64,000 nucleotides of DNA from an uncultured Collinsella sp. (GTDB taxonomy: Bacteria > Actinomycetota > Coriobacteriia > Coriobacteriales > Coriobacteriaceae): the NCBI GenBank assembly GCA_937995345.1, contig CALKKS010000014.1, positions 97,366 to 161,365 of the forward strand, read 5' to 3'. Position numbers and translations under genes: made by a program. The notes below the pieces were generated by a model that ran no database searches, was not told where the DNA came from, and was given only the letters and a program-made list of their open reading frames with translations. This document shows positions 24,540-33,063 of this stretch, piece after piece. The number at the start of each line of letters is the position of its first letter. Position 1 is the first letter of the stretch.

Positions 24540-25478
24540 ATGGCTACCGATCAGACGATCGATGTTGCGATTATCGGCGGCGGTCCCGCGGGCTATGCTG
24601 CTGCCATTTATGCGGCGCGCGCCAACCTGACGACGACTGTCCTTGAGCAGGGTATGTCGGGCGGACAGATCGCCACATCCAACGAGATTGAGAATTATCC
24701 TGGCATTCCGCTACTGAGCGGTGTCGAACTTGGTGAGCGGTTCCAACAGCATGCTGAAGGCCTGGGGGCTCAGGTTGAATGGAGTATGGTGACGGGCGTC
24801 GATTACGATGCCGATGCGGCTCTATTTACCATTCATCATGATATTGGCGATACGGTGGCCAAGAGCGTCGTTGCGTGCATGGGCGCCACGCCGCGTCCTG
24901 CGGGTTTTGTTGGCGAGGACAAGTATCGCGGTCGTGGCGTTTCGTATTGCGCGACCTGTGACGGCATGTTCTTCCGCGGCAAGCAGGTTTTTGTTATCGG
25001 AGGCGGTAATTCGGCATGCGAGGAGGCGCTGTTCCTGTCCGACATTGCCAGCAGCGTGACCATCGTGCTGCGTCGCGATCAGTTCCGTGCACCCGAGGGC
25101 GTTGTGAATAAGGTGCTTGCTAAGGACAATATTTCAGTTAGGTACCAAACTAGTATTGTTGAACTTTCTGGTGAAGCGATGCCCACGACAATCACATTCA
25201 AGGACAATGCGACTGGTGAAATGCACACTGAGTCCTTTGAACCTGGCTCATTTGGCATTTTTGTCTTTACGGGGACGCAACCACATACCGAGCTTGTTGA
25301 GCATCTAGTCGATCTGGCTCCCGACGGCGGCATTGTTACCGACGATTCGATGGCCACCCGTACACCCGGCTTATTCGCAGCTGGCGATATCCGTTCCAAG
25401 CGCTTACGCCAGGTTGTGACCGCCGTTTCTGATGGAGCCATAGCGGCAACCAACGCATACGCATTTCTCCGTGGATAA
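24540..25478 (+). CDS. trxB: Thioredoxin reductase
   Basis: An FAD/NADPH oxidoreductase. The FAD-binding GGGPAGYAAAIYAARANL is near residue 15, the redox-active pair is CATC near 138, the NADPH motif is GGGNSACEEA and the C-terminal FAD motif is GLFAAGDI. The start at 24540 (MATDQTIDV) follows GAGAGGA and gives 312 residues. Codons between about 25110 and 25310 are markedly more AT-rich than the rest of the gene. Confidence 0.95.
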   Translation: MATDQTIDVAIIGGGPAGYAAAIYAARANLTTTVLEQGMSGGQIATSNEIENYPGIPLLSGVELGERFQQHAEGLGAQVEWSMVTGVDYDADAALFTIHHDIGDTVAKSVVACMGATPRPAGFVGEDKYRGRGVSYCATCDGMFFRGKQVFVIGGGNSACEEALFLSDIASSVTIVLRRDQFRAPEGVVNKVLAKDNISVRYQTSIVELSGEAMPTTITFKDNATGEMHTESFEPGSFGIFVFTGTQPHTELVEHLVDLAPDGGIVTDDSMATRTPGLFAAGDIRSKRLRQVVTAVSDGAIAATNAYAFLRG

Positions 25479-25518
25479 GTACGATAATATATCTTATGTA
25501 AGGTTGTTATCTTTAAAC

Positions 25519-25563
25519 AAAGTGGCTGAACGGTACATCAATGTGCCGCCCAGCCACTTTTAC
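25519..25563 (+). terminator. Terminator of trxB
   Basis: The outer stem AAAGTGGCTG/CAGCCACTTT and an inner stem CGGTACA/TGTGCCG (one wobble) are followed by TTTA. Confidence 0.7.
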
Positions 25564-25632
25564 TTTGCGGCAATGTGGTATGCAAAACTAGATAACCTAG
25601 AATACAATATAGAAAACGAACGGAGGCCTCTT

Positions 25633-26244
25633 ATGAACCACGCTAAACATGTTATCCCGATGTCCGATACATCGGTCAGCATTAAGCCTGAGGATATTCA
25701 GCCGACGGTTCTGCCGGATGCATTTATTCAGTCCGATATGGTGGGTAAACTCAACGCGTTGAGCCTGCCGCGCTATGACCAGCTGCCCAACGTAACGCTC
25801 TATCGCGATCAGGTTATTGAATATGTTGCACTGTGGATGGAGCCGCTTTCGATTTGCGTAGAGCAGCCCGTTATCACGCCATCGATGATCAATAACTACG
25901 TGAAGGTCGGCCTCGTTCCTGCTCCGATTAAAAAGCAGTATGGCCGTGAGCAGATTGCGCGTCTCATCGCCATTTGTATCTTTAAGCAGGTGCTGCCCAT
26001 CGCTGCGGTTCAGGCGCTCTTTAATATTCAACGCTTGAGCTACGACGCTCCTACGGCTTTCGATTATGTTGTCGATCAACTTGAGGCATCGATTCGTGCG
26101 GCGTTTTCCGTTGAGCAGACTCCCGTGCCCGATACCGCACATCAGGTTACGCGCGAATCGCTGCTCGTGCGCAGTGCAGTATCGTCCTTCGTTTCGAAGG
26201 CGTACCTGATGAGCTATCTAAAGTTCAATGGGTTTAATAGCTAA
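25633..26244 (+). CDS. DUF1836 protein with MerR-like HTH
   Basis: A 203-residue protein of the DUF1836 family; the DNA-binding-like part reads TPSMINNYVKVGLVPAPIKK and REQIARLIAICIFKQVLPI (about residues 80-125). Regulatory targets are unknown. The start at 25633 follows CGGAGG. A TACAAT hexamer near 25603 may be its -10. It is monocistronic, ending before a strong bidirectional terminator. Confidence 0.8.
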   Translation: MNHAKHVIPMSDTSVSIKPEDIQPTVLPDAFIQSDMVGKLNALSLPRYDQLPNVTLYRDQVIEYVALWMEPLSICVEQPVITPSMINNYVKVGLVPAPIKKQYGREQIARLIAICIFKQVLPIAAVQALFNIQRLSYDAPTAFDYVVDQLEASIRAAFSVEQTPVPDTAHQVTRESLLVRSAVSSFVSKAYLMSYLKFNGFNS

Positions 26245-26256
26245 CCGAGGTATAAG

Positions 26257-26297
26257 ACGGGCGGGATAAAGAGCCGCTGGCTCCTTATCCCGCCCGT
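26257..26297. terminator. Bidirectional terminator between DUF1836 and degV genes
   Basis: A 13-bp perfect stem ACGGGCGGGATAA/TTATCCCGCCCGT with a 15-base loop between two convergent genes. Confidence 0.75.
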
Positions 26298-26316
26298 GCG
26301 TTTGTCTAGTTGGGCA

Positions 26317-27183
26317 TTATCGGCCCGAAGCCACTCCCATGCCGTAGCCGATAATGAGGCCGTGCATCTCGGCATAGTATGAATCTAGCCCGTTACAGGG
26401 CATGATGATAGTCTTGGAGCCTGGCCACCGCTCCGCAATGCGGCTGGCAAGTGCCTGGGCGCCTGCTTCATTCTCGACATGGTCGATAACGACCTCGCCG
26501 CCGGTAAAGCCCTCGGCCTCCATGGTATCGACAATCTTGCCAAGCATCTTCTTTTCGCCACGGGTGTGACCAACAAGCTTAATCTCCCCCGCCTCGCTTG
26601 CTGTGCCTAAAACTCGAATGTTGAGTTTATTGGCGATGACCCCGGCTGCCTTGGGAATACGTCCGGCCTTTGCAAGGTTCTCGTAATTACACAGGCTAAA
26701 GAGGATTTTGCTGTTTTGCTCGAGGCTATCGAAGTAGGCGCAGGCGTCCTCAAAGGAAACGTCCGGGTTACTTGCAAGATGGCGATCGAACAGCAGGAAG
26801 ATTAGGTCCATTTTGCCACCTGCGGCTCGCGAGTTAACCAAATGAATCTGACGGTTGGGCTCCTCGGCAAGCACCATGTCACGTGCGGTGGCCGCGGCAT
26901 TGTAGCTTCCCGAGACGCCCTCGGAGATGGGCATGCAAATCGTCTTGTCGGCAAGCTTAAAGAGTTCGGCCCACTCCCCTACGCTTGGACAGGCGCTCGA
27001 AGAAGCGCCCGACTCCGCCTGCACAGCGCAATTGAGCTCGTGAACGTCGAGCGTGACGTCATCGACAAACTCACGCTCCCCCACTCGGATCTTAAGGGGT
27101 GCAAATGCAAAGGTGGTATGAGGTGCGGTTGGCTGCCAATCGCGAAGATTGCAGCTCGAATCGGAGATAAGCGCCCAGCTCAT
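26317..27183 (-). CDS. DegV-family fatty-acid-binding protein
   Basis: A 288-residue DegV/FakB-type protein. FakB relatives present fatty acids to the kinase FakA. The N-terminal ISDSSCNL and MPISEGVSGSYNAA (about residue 85) match lipid-contacting motifs of the family, as does ENLAKAGRIPKAAGV. No fakA gene is nearby. The start follows GAAAGGA. Confidence 0.9.
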   Translation of the reverse strand: MSWALISDSSCNLRDWQPTAPHTTFAFAPLKIRVGEREFVDDVTLDVHELNCAVQAESGASSSACPSVGEWAELFKLADKTICMPISEGVSGSYNAAATARDMVLAEEPNRQIHLVNSRAAGGKMDLIFLLFDRHLASNPDVSFEDACAYFDSLEQNSKILFSLCNYENLAKAGRIPKAAGVIANKLNIRVLGTASEAGEIKLVGHTRGEKKMLGKIVDTMEAEGFTGGEVVIDHVENEAGAQALASRIAERWPGSKTIIMPCNGLDSYYAEMHGLIIGYGMGVASGR

Positions 27184-27212
27184 TGAGGGTCCTTTCTATT
27201 TGTTCCTTAACA

Positions 27213-27274
27213 ATTATAGCCATATTTCAGATCGATTGGACGGCTATCTAGTTTTGAATACTAGATAGCCGTCC
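27213..27274 (-). promoter_or_regulatory. degV promoter region with 14-bp inverted repeat
   Basis: On the minus strand a perfect -10 TATAAT lies at 27213-27218. A perfect 14-bp inverted repeat GGACGGCTATCTAG with 9-base spacer (27238-27274) ends where a -35 element would sit. It lacks a U tract, so an operator is more likely than a terminator. Confidence 0.55.
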
Positions 27275-27299
27275 TGACCTTAAGGCAAACGGTAGGGGC

Positions 27300-27338
27300 A
27301 AAAAGAATGGGCCTCGTGACTCAAGATCACGAGGCCCA
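27300..27338 (-). terminator. Terminator of the NlpC/P60 gene
   Basis: An 11-bp perfect stem (GGGCCTCGTGA and complement) followed on the minus strand by TTCTTTTT. Confidence 0.85.
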
Positions 27339-27362
27339 CGTTCGTTCGCTGTAGTAATAATA

Positions 27363-28481
27363 TTAGTAGCGTACGAAGATGTAGTTGTTGTTCATACCGG
27401 CTGCGACGGAGCTGATGATTACGCCCGTGCTGTAGTCGGAAGCATGGATCATCTGGCCGTTACCGATGTAGATGCCGGTGTGATAAGAGTTAACTACGAC
27501 GTCGCCGGGCTGTGGATCGGACACACGAGCCCAGCCCATAAAGTCACCAGTGGTGCCCAGGCGGCAGTAACGACCCGTGAGGCAGTAGCTCACAAAGCCG
27601 GAGCAGTCAAAGCTGTTCGGTCCAATACCGCCCCAGGAGTAAGCACAACCAAGCTTGCTATAGGCACGCGAAACAACGGAGCCGCCGTCAACCGATTGGC
27701 TCGGCGCAGAAGGGGTCGGAGCCGGAGGGGGCGTCGAAGGCTGCGGCGTAGGGGCAGGAGCCGGAGCGGGTGCAGGCGTGTTGCCGCCGTTGTTGGTCGT
27801 ACCGCCACCATTGTTGGTGTTCTCGGTCGTGCCAGCGGTCTCGGTGTTCACCGTGGCCTTCTCGGCAGTGCTGGCGTTGATACCGGCCTGCAGTGCGGCG
27901 TTCGCCTCAGCTTCGGCGGCAAGCTCGGCTTGCAGTTGCGAGTCCAGAGAGTTCACAACGTTCTGAGCCTCGGCCTGCTGAGCGTTGAGCTCGTCGACCT
28001 TCTTTTGCGTGGCGGCGACGTTCTTCTCCTGCTCGGCCTGCTTATCGGTAAGCTCCTGCTTGAGCTCCTTGACCTCTTGGATGGTCTGGGCCTGCTTGTC
28101 GGACACCTTACCGTAGTAGAACAGACGGTTGAGCATGTCGCCCAGGTCGTCGACGCCCGTCAGAACCTGAAGGAGGCTCAGGCCGCCGGTCTTGTACTCA
28201 CCGGCAACGTAGTTGGAAAGCTTAGTCTGCCCATCGGCGATTTCCTGCTGCTTTTGCGTGATCTCGCCGGCAGTCTGGTCGAGCGCCTGCGTCTGAGTGG
28301 CGAGCTCGTCGTAGATCTGCTGGGTTTGCGTGCCAATCTGCTCGAGCTTGGTACGGGCAGCGGCAAGGTCGGATGCGGTATCGGCATAGGCAGGAGCCGC
28401 GAGGCCCAGGCCCAAAACACAAGCGAGGGTTGCCGTAGCAGCGCAGCGTGCCATGTTTCTGTGCGTGTTTGCTGTGCGCAT
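27363..28481 (-). CDS. Secreted NlpC/P60 peptidoglycan endopeptidase with coiled coil
   Basis: A 372-residue protein: signal peptide (about 1-33, cleavage after AYA), a long coiled coil (about 35-205, rich in Gln/Glu/Lys), a Pro/Thr/Asn linker (about 215-258) and a C-terminal NlpC/P60 domain. The catalytic Cys is in NSFDCSGFVSYCL, the His in YHTGIYIG and a polar third residue near MIHASDY. This resembles the actinobacterial RipA/PcsB type of septal hydrolase, often regulated through its coiled coil. The start follows GGAAAGGAAG. Confidence 0.93.
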   Translation of the reverse strand: MRTANTHRNMARCAATATLACVLGLGLAAPAYADTASDLAAARTKLEQIGTQTQQIYDELATQTQALDQTAGEITQKQQEIADGQTKLSNYVAGEYKTGGLSLLQVLTGVDDLGDMLNRLFYYGKVSDKQAQTIQEVKELKQELTDKQAEQEKNVAATQKKVDELNAQQAEAQNVVNSLDSQLQAELAAEAEANAALQAGINASTAEKATVNTETAGTTENTNNGGGTTNNGGNTPAPAPAPAPTPQPSTPPPAPTPSAPSQSVDGGSVVSRAYSKLGCAYSWGGIGPNSFDCSGFVSYCLTGRYCRLGTTGDFMGWARVSDPQPGDVVVNSYHTGIYIGNGQMIHASDYSTGVIISSVAAGMNNNYIFVRY

Positions 28482-28513
28482 GGAGCTTCCTTTCCGGTAT
28501 CTAAGGGTAGCGG

Positions 28514-29044
28514 CTAGTCCACCGTTACCAGACTAAAGAGCTCAACGTCGTCGTTAGAAGGCGTGAGCTTCTTGCGCGGGTTGAGAAACGCAAGCTCAAG
28601 GATACAACCGTAACCTACAAGCTTTGCGCCCATATCTCGCACCAGTTTACCTGTTGCCTCGACAGTTCCGCCCGTCGCGACCAAGTCGTCCAGAATCAAC
28701 ACGGTATCTTTAGAGCTGATGGCATCGGCATGGATCTCGATAGAATCCGTTCCATACTCGAGCTCGTAGCTCTCGCTTACCGTCTTGCGCGGCAATTTGC
28801 CCGGCTTACGTGCGGGAACAAAGCCGGCACCCAGGGCGACGGCCACGGGCACACCGACCATAAAGCCACGGGCCTCGGGTCCTACGACCTTGGTAATGCC
28901 CATGTCGGCAAAATGCTCGGCCAGGGCATCCACCATGGCCTTCAGGGCCTCGGGATTTCCAAAGAGCGGCGTGATGTCCTTAAAGACGACTCCGGGCTCG
29001 GGATAGTCGGGGATATCGACGATATGAGATTCGAAGTCGTACAT
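28514..29044 (-). CDS. apt: Adenine phosphoribosyltransferase
   Basis: Salvages adenine to AMP. The PRPP-binding loop is VLILDDLVATGGTVEA near residue 120; FKDITPLFGNP near 24 is the family's N-terminal motif. 176 residues, the usual length. It lies last in a minus-strand cluster after the FtsR-like and FHA genes. Confidence 0.95.
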   Translation of the reverse strand: MYDFESHIVDIPDYPEPGVVFKDITPLFGNPEALKAMVDALAEHFADMGITKVVGPEARGFMVGVPVAVALGAGFVPARKPGKLPRKTVSESYELEYGTDSIEIHADAISSKDTVLILDDLVATGGTVEATGKLVRDMGAKLVGYGCILELAFLNPRKKLTPSNDDVELFSLVTVD

Positions 29045-29079
29045 GGGTGACCTTTCATGGATTGCCGGGTGAACGGCGG

Positions 29080-29964
29080 TTATTTGCCCGTGTTAGCAGA
29101 CGAGCTCTGCGAGGGGACGACGACTTTGGACGGCTGCACGAACGACTCGTCGTGCGCGGCAACCGCGGGGACGCTTGTCGCATCGCTTTTAGCCTTGGTC
29201 GATTCGGAACGTGCAATCTCCTCATCGAGAGCATCGATGTCAGCGTCCTCGACCACGGCGTTGAGCGACTCAAAAACACGGTTCTTAAGGAGCGCGGTGT
29301 GAACACCCTCGGTGAGGTCGTGCAGCTTTTTAAAAGCGCGCTCGAGCTTGGCGTCGCGCTCATCATCGGAGGTATCCATGCCGAGCATGCTCACGAGAAC
29401 CTGTTCAAACATCGAAGACTCGCGATTTGCCGACGATACGTACTGACGCAGGTTGCGCGGCTCAATGTGGAAGCGCGACAGCTCCGAGCAGTAACGGATA
29501 ATCGGGAAATCTCGGCCATCGACGAGCTCACGGTTCTGTGGGCTCTTGATGATGCGGATAAGATCGTTCTCGGCAAGGGAGCGGATAAACGAAATCTCAA
29601 CACCGAGCATGTCGGGGATCGTCTCGATGGGATGCAGCTTTTGCTTGGTCTCCTTGGGCTCCGTCTTCAGCGGTACATCGGACAGAAGACCCACTTCGTA
29701 AGCCAAAGTGGACAGGTCCGTTGCGTTTTCCAAGCGCTGCTTAATGACGTTGAGCGGCATGTAACGGGTCTTCTGCAGGTGCAGGATGACCTCGAGACGG
29801 TCAACGTCTTCCTTGGAGTACTGGCGATACCCCTTAGGCGTACGATGAGGGGTGATGAGCCCCTCATCTTCTAGAAATCTAATTTTTGAGTTCGATAGAT
29901 CGGGGTATGCGCCTCGAAGTAGATTGACGACTTGGCCGATACTCAGATAGTTGCGTTCGGCCAT
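29080..29964 (-). CDS. MerR-family regulator, FtsR-like
   Basis: A 294-residue protein with an N-terminal MerR HTH (YLSIGQVVNLLRGAYPDLS, then GLITPHRTPKGYRQYSKEDV) and a long C-terminal part ending in a Ser/Ala/Val-rich tail. The adjacent upstream FHA gene is the same neighbourhood as in actinobacteria where FtsR activates ftsZ beside odhI/garA. The assignment to FtsR rests on domain and context. Confidence 0.8.
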   Translation of the reverse strand: MAERNYLSIGQVVNLLRGAYPDLSNSKIRFLEDEGLITPHRTPKGYRQYSKEDVDRLEVILHLQKTRYMPLNVIKQRLENATDLSTLAYEVGLLSDVPLKTEPKETKQKLHPIETIPDMLGVEISFIRSLAENDLIRIIKSPQNRELVDGRDFPIIRYCSELSRFHIEPRNLRQYVSSANRESSMFEQVLVSMLGMDTSDDERDAKLERAFKKLHDLTEGVHTALLKNRVFESLNAVVEDADIDALDEEIARSESTKAKSDATSVPAVAAHDESFVQPSKVVVPSQSSSANTGK

Positions 29965-29967
29965 TAC

Positions 29968-30402
29968 CTATTCACCGGTTTCGATGCGCTCCGGCGTGCT
30001 CTCGTGGTAGATGAGCGTGAACGTACCGATCTGAACGGAAGAGCCGTCGTGTAGCGGAGCACCATTGACGATGGCGCCGTCGACCCAGGTGCCGTTGAGC
30101 GAACCCAGATCCTCAATACGAGCGCCCAAGCCCTCACGAATAATGCGTGCGTGGCTGCGCGAGACAGTCATGTCGTTGAGGAAGATGCCGTTCGCGGGAT
30201 CGCGGCCGATGGTGGTCACGTCGTCCTCGAGCTCAAAGGCAGCTCCGGTCTGCGGGCCCTTGACGATGGACAGAACCGGAGCGGTGATGTGCACGTTTGC
30301 CATGAGGTCGGGAACGGTGACATCGCTCGAAGGAACACGGAAAACGCAGGTAGCGTCCGCAGTCTTATCGTTCTGAGGCATATTGTTAACCTTGTTGTCC
30401 AT
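29968..30402 (-). CDS. FHA-domain protein, GarA/OdhI-like
   Basis: A 144-residue protein with a C-terminal FHA domain (about 43-135: TIGRDPANGIFLNDMTVSRS, then LGSLNGTWV). FHA domains bind phosphothreonine. The N-terminal segment DATCVFR aligns with the ETTSVFR phosphorylation motif of GarA/OdhI: the second Thr is kept and the first is Ala. This suggests control by a PknB-type kinase of central carbon metabolism, by analogy only. Confidence 0.82.
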   Translation of the reverse strand: MDNKVNNMPQNDKTADATCVFRVPSSDVTVPDLMANVHITAPVLSIVKGPQTGAAFELEDDVTTIGRDPANGIFLNDMTVSRSHARIIREGLGARIEDLGSLNGTWVDGAIVNGAPLHDGSSVQIGTFTLIYHESTPERIETGE

Positions 30403-30467
30403 GACAACCCCTATCTAACGCGGCCACGCCGCAAAGAATGAACCGTACGTAATCATACCCCAACGAC

Positions 30468-31172
30468 TTAGTCTTCGATTTCGGGGTTAAGAAAGTCGAT
30501 GTCCTCGTCCTCGGGATGCGCGATGGCCTGTTTAATGGCCATCCCTCCCTTAATGGAATAGATGACAGCGGTGAGCATGGAGAAGATGACGCCGCCGTAT
30601 ACAAAGAAGATGCCGAGAGGCACCGAGCTGCCGTTGAGGCCCGGGAATGCTGTGAACGTGGCGGGCAGCAGATGCCAGCCGTCGATGACGGGGAACCCAA
30701 GCAGCATGAGCGAGAAGCCGGTCATAAGCAGCGCCGTGGCAATCTTGCCGGGAAAGACGACGTCGATGGGGCGCCGGTGGTAGTGGCGCACGATGAGCGT
30801 GCCAATGCCCAGGTAGATATCGCGGCCGATAATGAGCACGCAGACCCAGATGGGAAGCTCGCCGCGGACTACCAGGCCCAGCACGCCGGTAAACAGCAGC
30901 GCACGGTCGCAGATGGGGTCCATAACCTTGCCGAGCCACGAGACCGTTTTGGTCATGCGGGCAATCTGACCGTCCATCCAGTCGGTGGAGGCCGCGATGG
31001 CATAGATGACAATGGCGACGACACGGTTGTTGTCCGTCACAAACAGGTACAGGAAGACGAGCGTGAGGATCAGGCGCGTAAAGGTGATGAAATTGGAGAT
31101 CGTAAAGATCTTATTCGACGGGTAATCGGAAGTGCCGATAAGCTCCTTTTTGATCTTCTTCTTGATGCCCAC
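30468..31172 (-). CDS. CDP-alcohol phosphatidyltransferase family protein
   Basis: A second CDP-alcohol phosphatidyltransferase: DWMDGQIARMTKTVSWLGKV then MDPICD completes the D-x2-DG-x2-AR-x8-G-x3-D-x3-D motif near residue 65. About five membrane segments are evident, with a basic N-terminus (GIKKKIKKELIG). The GTG at 31172, preceded by GGGGGAG, is the preferred start; a longer frame to 31262 lacks support. The acceptor alcohol (glycerol-3-P, inositol-P or another) cannot be told. Confidence 0.85.
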   Translation of the reverse strand: MGIKKKIKKELIGTSDYPSNKIFTISNFITFTRLILTLVFLYLFVTDNNRVVAIVIYAIAASTDWMDGQIARMTKTVSWLGKVMDPICDRALLFTGVLGLVVRGELPIWVCVLIIGRDIYLGIGTLIVRHYHRRPIDVVFPGKIATALLMTGFSLMLLGFPVIDGWHLLPATFTAFPGLNGSSVPLGIFFVYGGVIFSMLTAVIYSIKGGMAIKQAIAHPEDEDIDFLNPEIED

Positions 31173-31299
31173 AGGACTCCCCCGCTGGTAAACGACAAAA
31201 CTTTCGATACTATACCCGTTCTGGCGATGTCTATCCAGCGTAAGCATAGAGAGTCCAGACATGTGGAGGACGCTGTCGCGACGTGAATGTACCGTTTTT

Positions 31300-31356
31300 G
31301 TGTACGTCAGCCTCCAAACATGTCAAAAAATGTCGGTTTTGGTGGCTGACGTACAC
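31300..31356. repeat. Inverted repeat, family C candidate
   Basis: The arms GTGTACGTCAGCCTCCAAA (31300-31318) and complement (31338-31356) pair with one mismatch. The loop contains ATGTC twice around AAAAA. The hairpin has no gene-terminating context, so it is probably an interspersed element or an operator. Confidence 0.6.
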
Positions 31357-31513
31357 GTCTTGATTCGGTGATTACATCGATCGGGAAAGTTTTTGCCTTA
31401 AACAAATTAATCATGATGTGCGGGTCGAGAAGGGTTGGCGGCAAAAGAACCCAGCGGCCGTTACGGCTTCGTTAGAAACGCGCCCCACCATGGATGATGA
31501 ACCCGAAAGGTAA

Positions 31514-31546
31514 GGCGCGCGGGCACGGTGACTCGGCCCGCGCGCC
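31514..31546 (+). promoter_or_regulatory. GC hairpin in the leader of the ABC operon
   Basis: An 11-bp perfect stem GGCGCGCGGGC/GCCCGCGCGCC with an 11-base loop, ending 21 bases before the start codon and just upstream of the AGAGAAAGGA ribosome binding site. It could modulate translation initiation. Confidence 0.45.
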
Positions 31547-31567
31547 CGGAAGAGAAAGGATAAACCC

Positions 31568-32296
31568 ATGGGTTACATGCTCGAGACGCGCGGGCTCACC
31601 AAGCGCTTCGGCCGCGGCGACCAGGCGCAGGACGCCGTGGCCGACGTGAGCCTTCATATCCGCGAGGGCGAGGTGTACGGGCTGCTCGGTCCCAACGGCG
31701 CCGGCAAGTCGACAACGCTCAAGATGATCTGCGGGATGCTGCGGCCGACGGCCGGGGAGATTTTCTTTGCCGGGCACGCCTGGCGCCGCGAGGACCTCTA
31801 CGCAATCGGCAGCCTCATTGAGGAGGCGCCGCTCTACCCCAACCTCACCGCGCGCGAGAACCTGCGCGTGCGCACCACGCTGCTGGGCCTTCCCGAGAGC
31901 CGCATAGATGAGGTGCTCGCCGTCGTGGACCTCGCGGACACCGGGAAGAAGCGCGCCGGGCGCTTCTCGATGGGCATGCGGCAGCGCCTGGGGCTCGCGC
32001 TGGCGCTGATCGCCCGGCCACGCCTGCTCGTGCTCGATGAGCCCACCAACGGCCTCGACCCCATCGGCATCGAGGAGCTGCGCGACCAGATCCGCGGCTT
32101 CGCGGCGGCGGGTACGACGGTGATTGTCTCGAGCCACATCCTCTCCGAGGTGCAGCAGATGGCGGACACCATCGGCATCATCTGCGGGGGGCGTCTCGCC
32201 TACGAGGATGCGCTTCGGCCCGGGCAGGACCTCGAGGAACTCTTCATGAGCTTCTGCCGGGAAGGACGACGGGCGCGCGGGGAGGTGGCGGCATGA
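31568..32296 (+). CDS. Lantibiotic-protection-type ABC transporter ATPase (LanF-like)
   Basis: A 242-residue ABC ATPase: Walker A GPNGAGKSTT near residue 42, signature FSMGMRQR near 137 and Walker B LLVLDEPTNGLDP near 157. Phe rather than Leu opens the signature, and IEEAPLYPNLTARENL fits the BcrA/LanF subfamily that expels membrane-active peptides. It is the first gene of a five- or six-gene island with GC content clearly above that of its neighbours. Confidence 0.85.
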   Translation: MGYMLETRGLTKRFGRGDQAQDAVADVSLHIREGEVYGLLGPNGAGKSTTLKMICGMLRPTAGEIFFAGHAWRREDLYAIGSLIEEAPLYPNLTARENLRVRTTLLGLPESRIDEVLAVVDLADTGKKRAGRFSMGMRQRLGLALALIARPRLLVLDEPTNGLDPIGIEELRDQIRGFAAAGTTVIVSSHILSEVQQMADTIGIICGGRLAYEDALRPGQDLEELFMSFCREGRRARGEVAA

Positions 32297-33063
32297 CGGG
32301 CGAGAAAGGCGGCCTGCTCGCGGCCCTGCGCGCCGAGGCCCTGAAGTCGCGCCACGCGGCACCGGTTCGCCTGGCCGTGCTCATGGCGCTGCCGATGCCG
32401 CTGCTCGGCGCGATGCCCTACCGGGGCGTGCAGATCTTCAGCGCGTGGAACTACTGGTACGCGCTCTTCCTGCCCGTGTGTCTCTCGCTCGTGGTGGCGT
32501 GCGTCGCGCGGGCGGACGCTCGCACGCGGATGCGGGGGCTTCTGGGCCTGGGCTTCCCGCTCGGGCGCGCCTGGTGGGCCAAGGCGCTCTGGTGCCTCGC
32601 GCTCTGCACGCTCTCGAACCTCGTGGTCTTCGGCATCTACCTCGCGGGATCGGCGTTCTCTTCGCAGGGCCTCACGGCCGCGGGCACGCTCACGATGCTC
32701 CTTTGCGCGCTCGTCAACACGGTGACCGCGGCGTGGATGATCCCCGCAGGGCTCTTTCTCACGGCGCGGCTCGGCATGCTCGCGGGCATCTTCTGCCCGC
32801 TCGTCGCGCAGCTCGTGGGTGGGTTCGCCTGGTCGTTGGTGCCGCTGCCGCAGCTCTTTCCGCCGTCGGCGAGCATGGTCATCCCCACGAGCTTCATCCC
32901 CGTGCTGCCGAGCGGCGAGCCACTCGCGGCGGACATGGCGCTCGGCGGGGCGCTCGCGGCGGATGGCATGCTCACGCTGGCGGGCCTTGTGGTCTGCGCG
33001 CTCGCGTTCGCCGCGCTCACGGCGGCGGGCGCGGCCTGGTTCGCGCACTCCGAGGAGAGGTGA
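32293..33063 (+). CDS. Lantibiotic-protection ABC permease (LanE/MutE-like)
   Basis: A 256-residue protein with about six membrane segments (for example LVVACVARADAR preceding the third and LGMLAGIFCPLVAQLVGG in the fifth). The N-terminus LLAALRAEALKSRHAAPVRL resembles the start of LanE/LanG permeases. The start overlaps the ATPase stop by four bases, so the subunits are probably made together. Extreme GC at third positions. Confidence 0.78.
   Translation: MTGEKGGLLAALRAEALKSRHAAPVRLAVLMALPMPLLGAMPYRGVQIFSAWNYWYALFLPVCLSLVVACVARADARTRMRGLLGLGFPLGRAWWAKALWCLALCTLSNLVVFGIYLAGSAFSSQGLTAAGTLTMLLCALVNTVTAAWMIPAGLFLTARLGMLAGIFCPLVAQLVGGFAWSLVPLPQLFPPSASMVIPTSFIPVLPSGEPLAADMALGGALAADGMLTLAGLVVCALAFAALTAAGAAWFAHSEER

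Larger units (their letters stand above)
31173..31567. other. 395-bp intergenic region before the lantibiotic-protection island
   Basis: Holds the divergent control sequences of the phosphatidyltransferase and ABC genes. A 19-bp-arm inverted repeat lies at 31300-31356 and a GC hairpin at 31514-31546. An AT-rich stretch (31390-31415) probably carries the ABC-operon promoter, though no consensus pair stands out. No gene was found. Confidence 0.6.
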
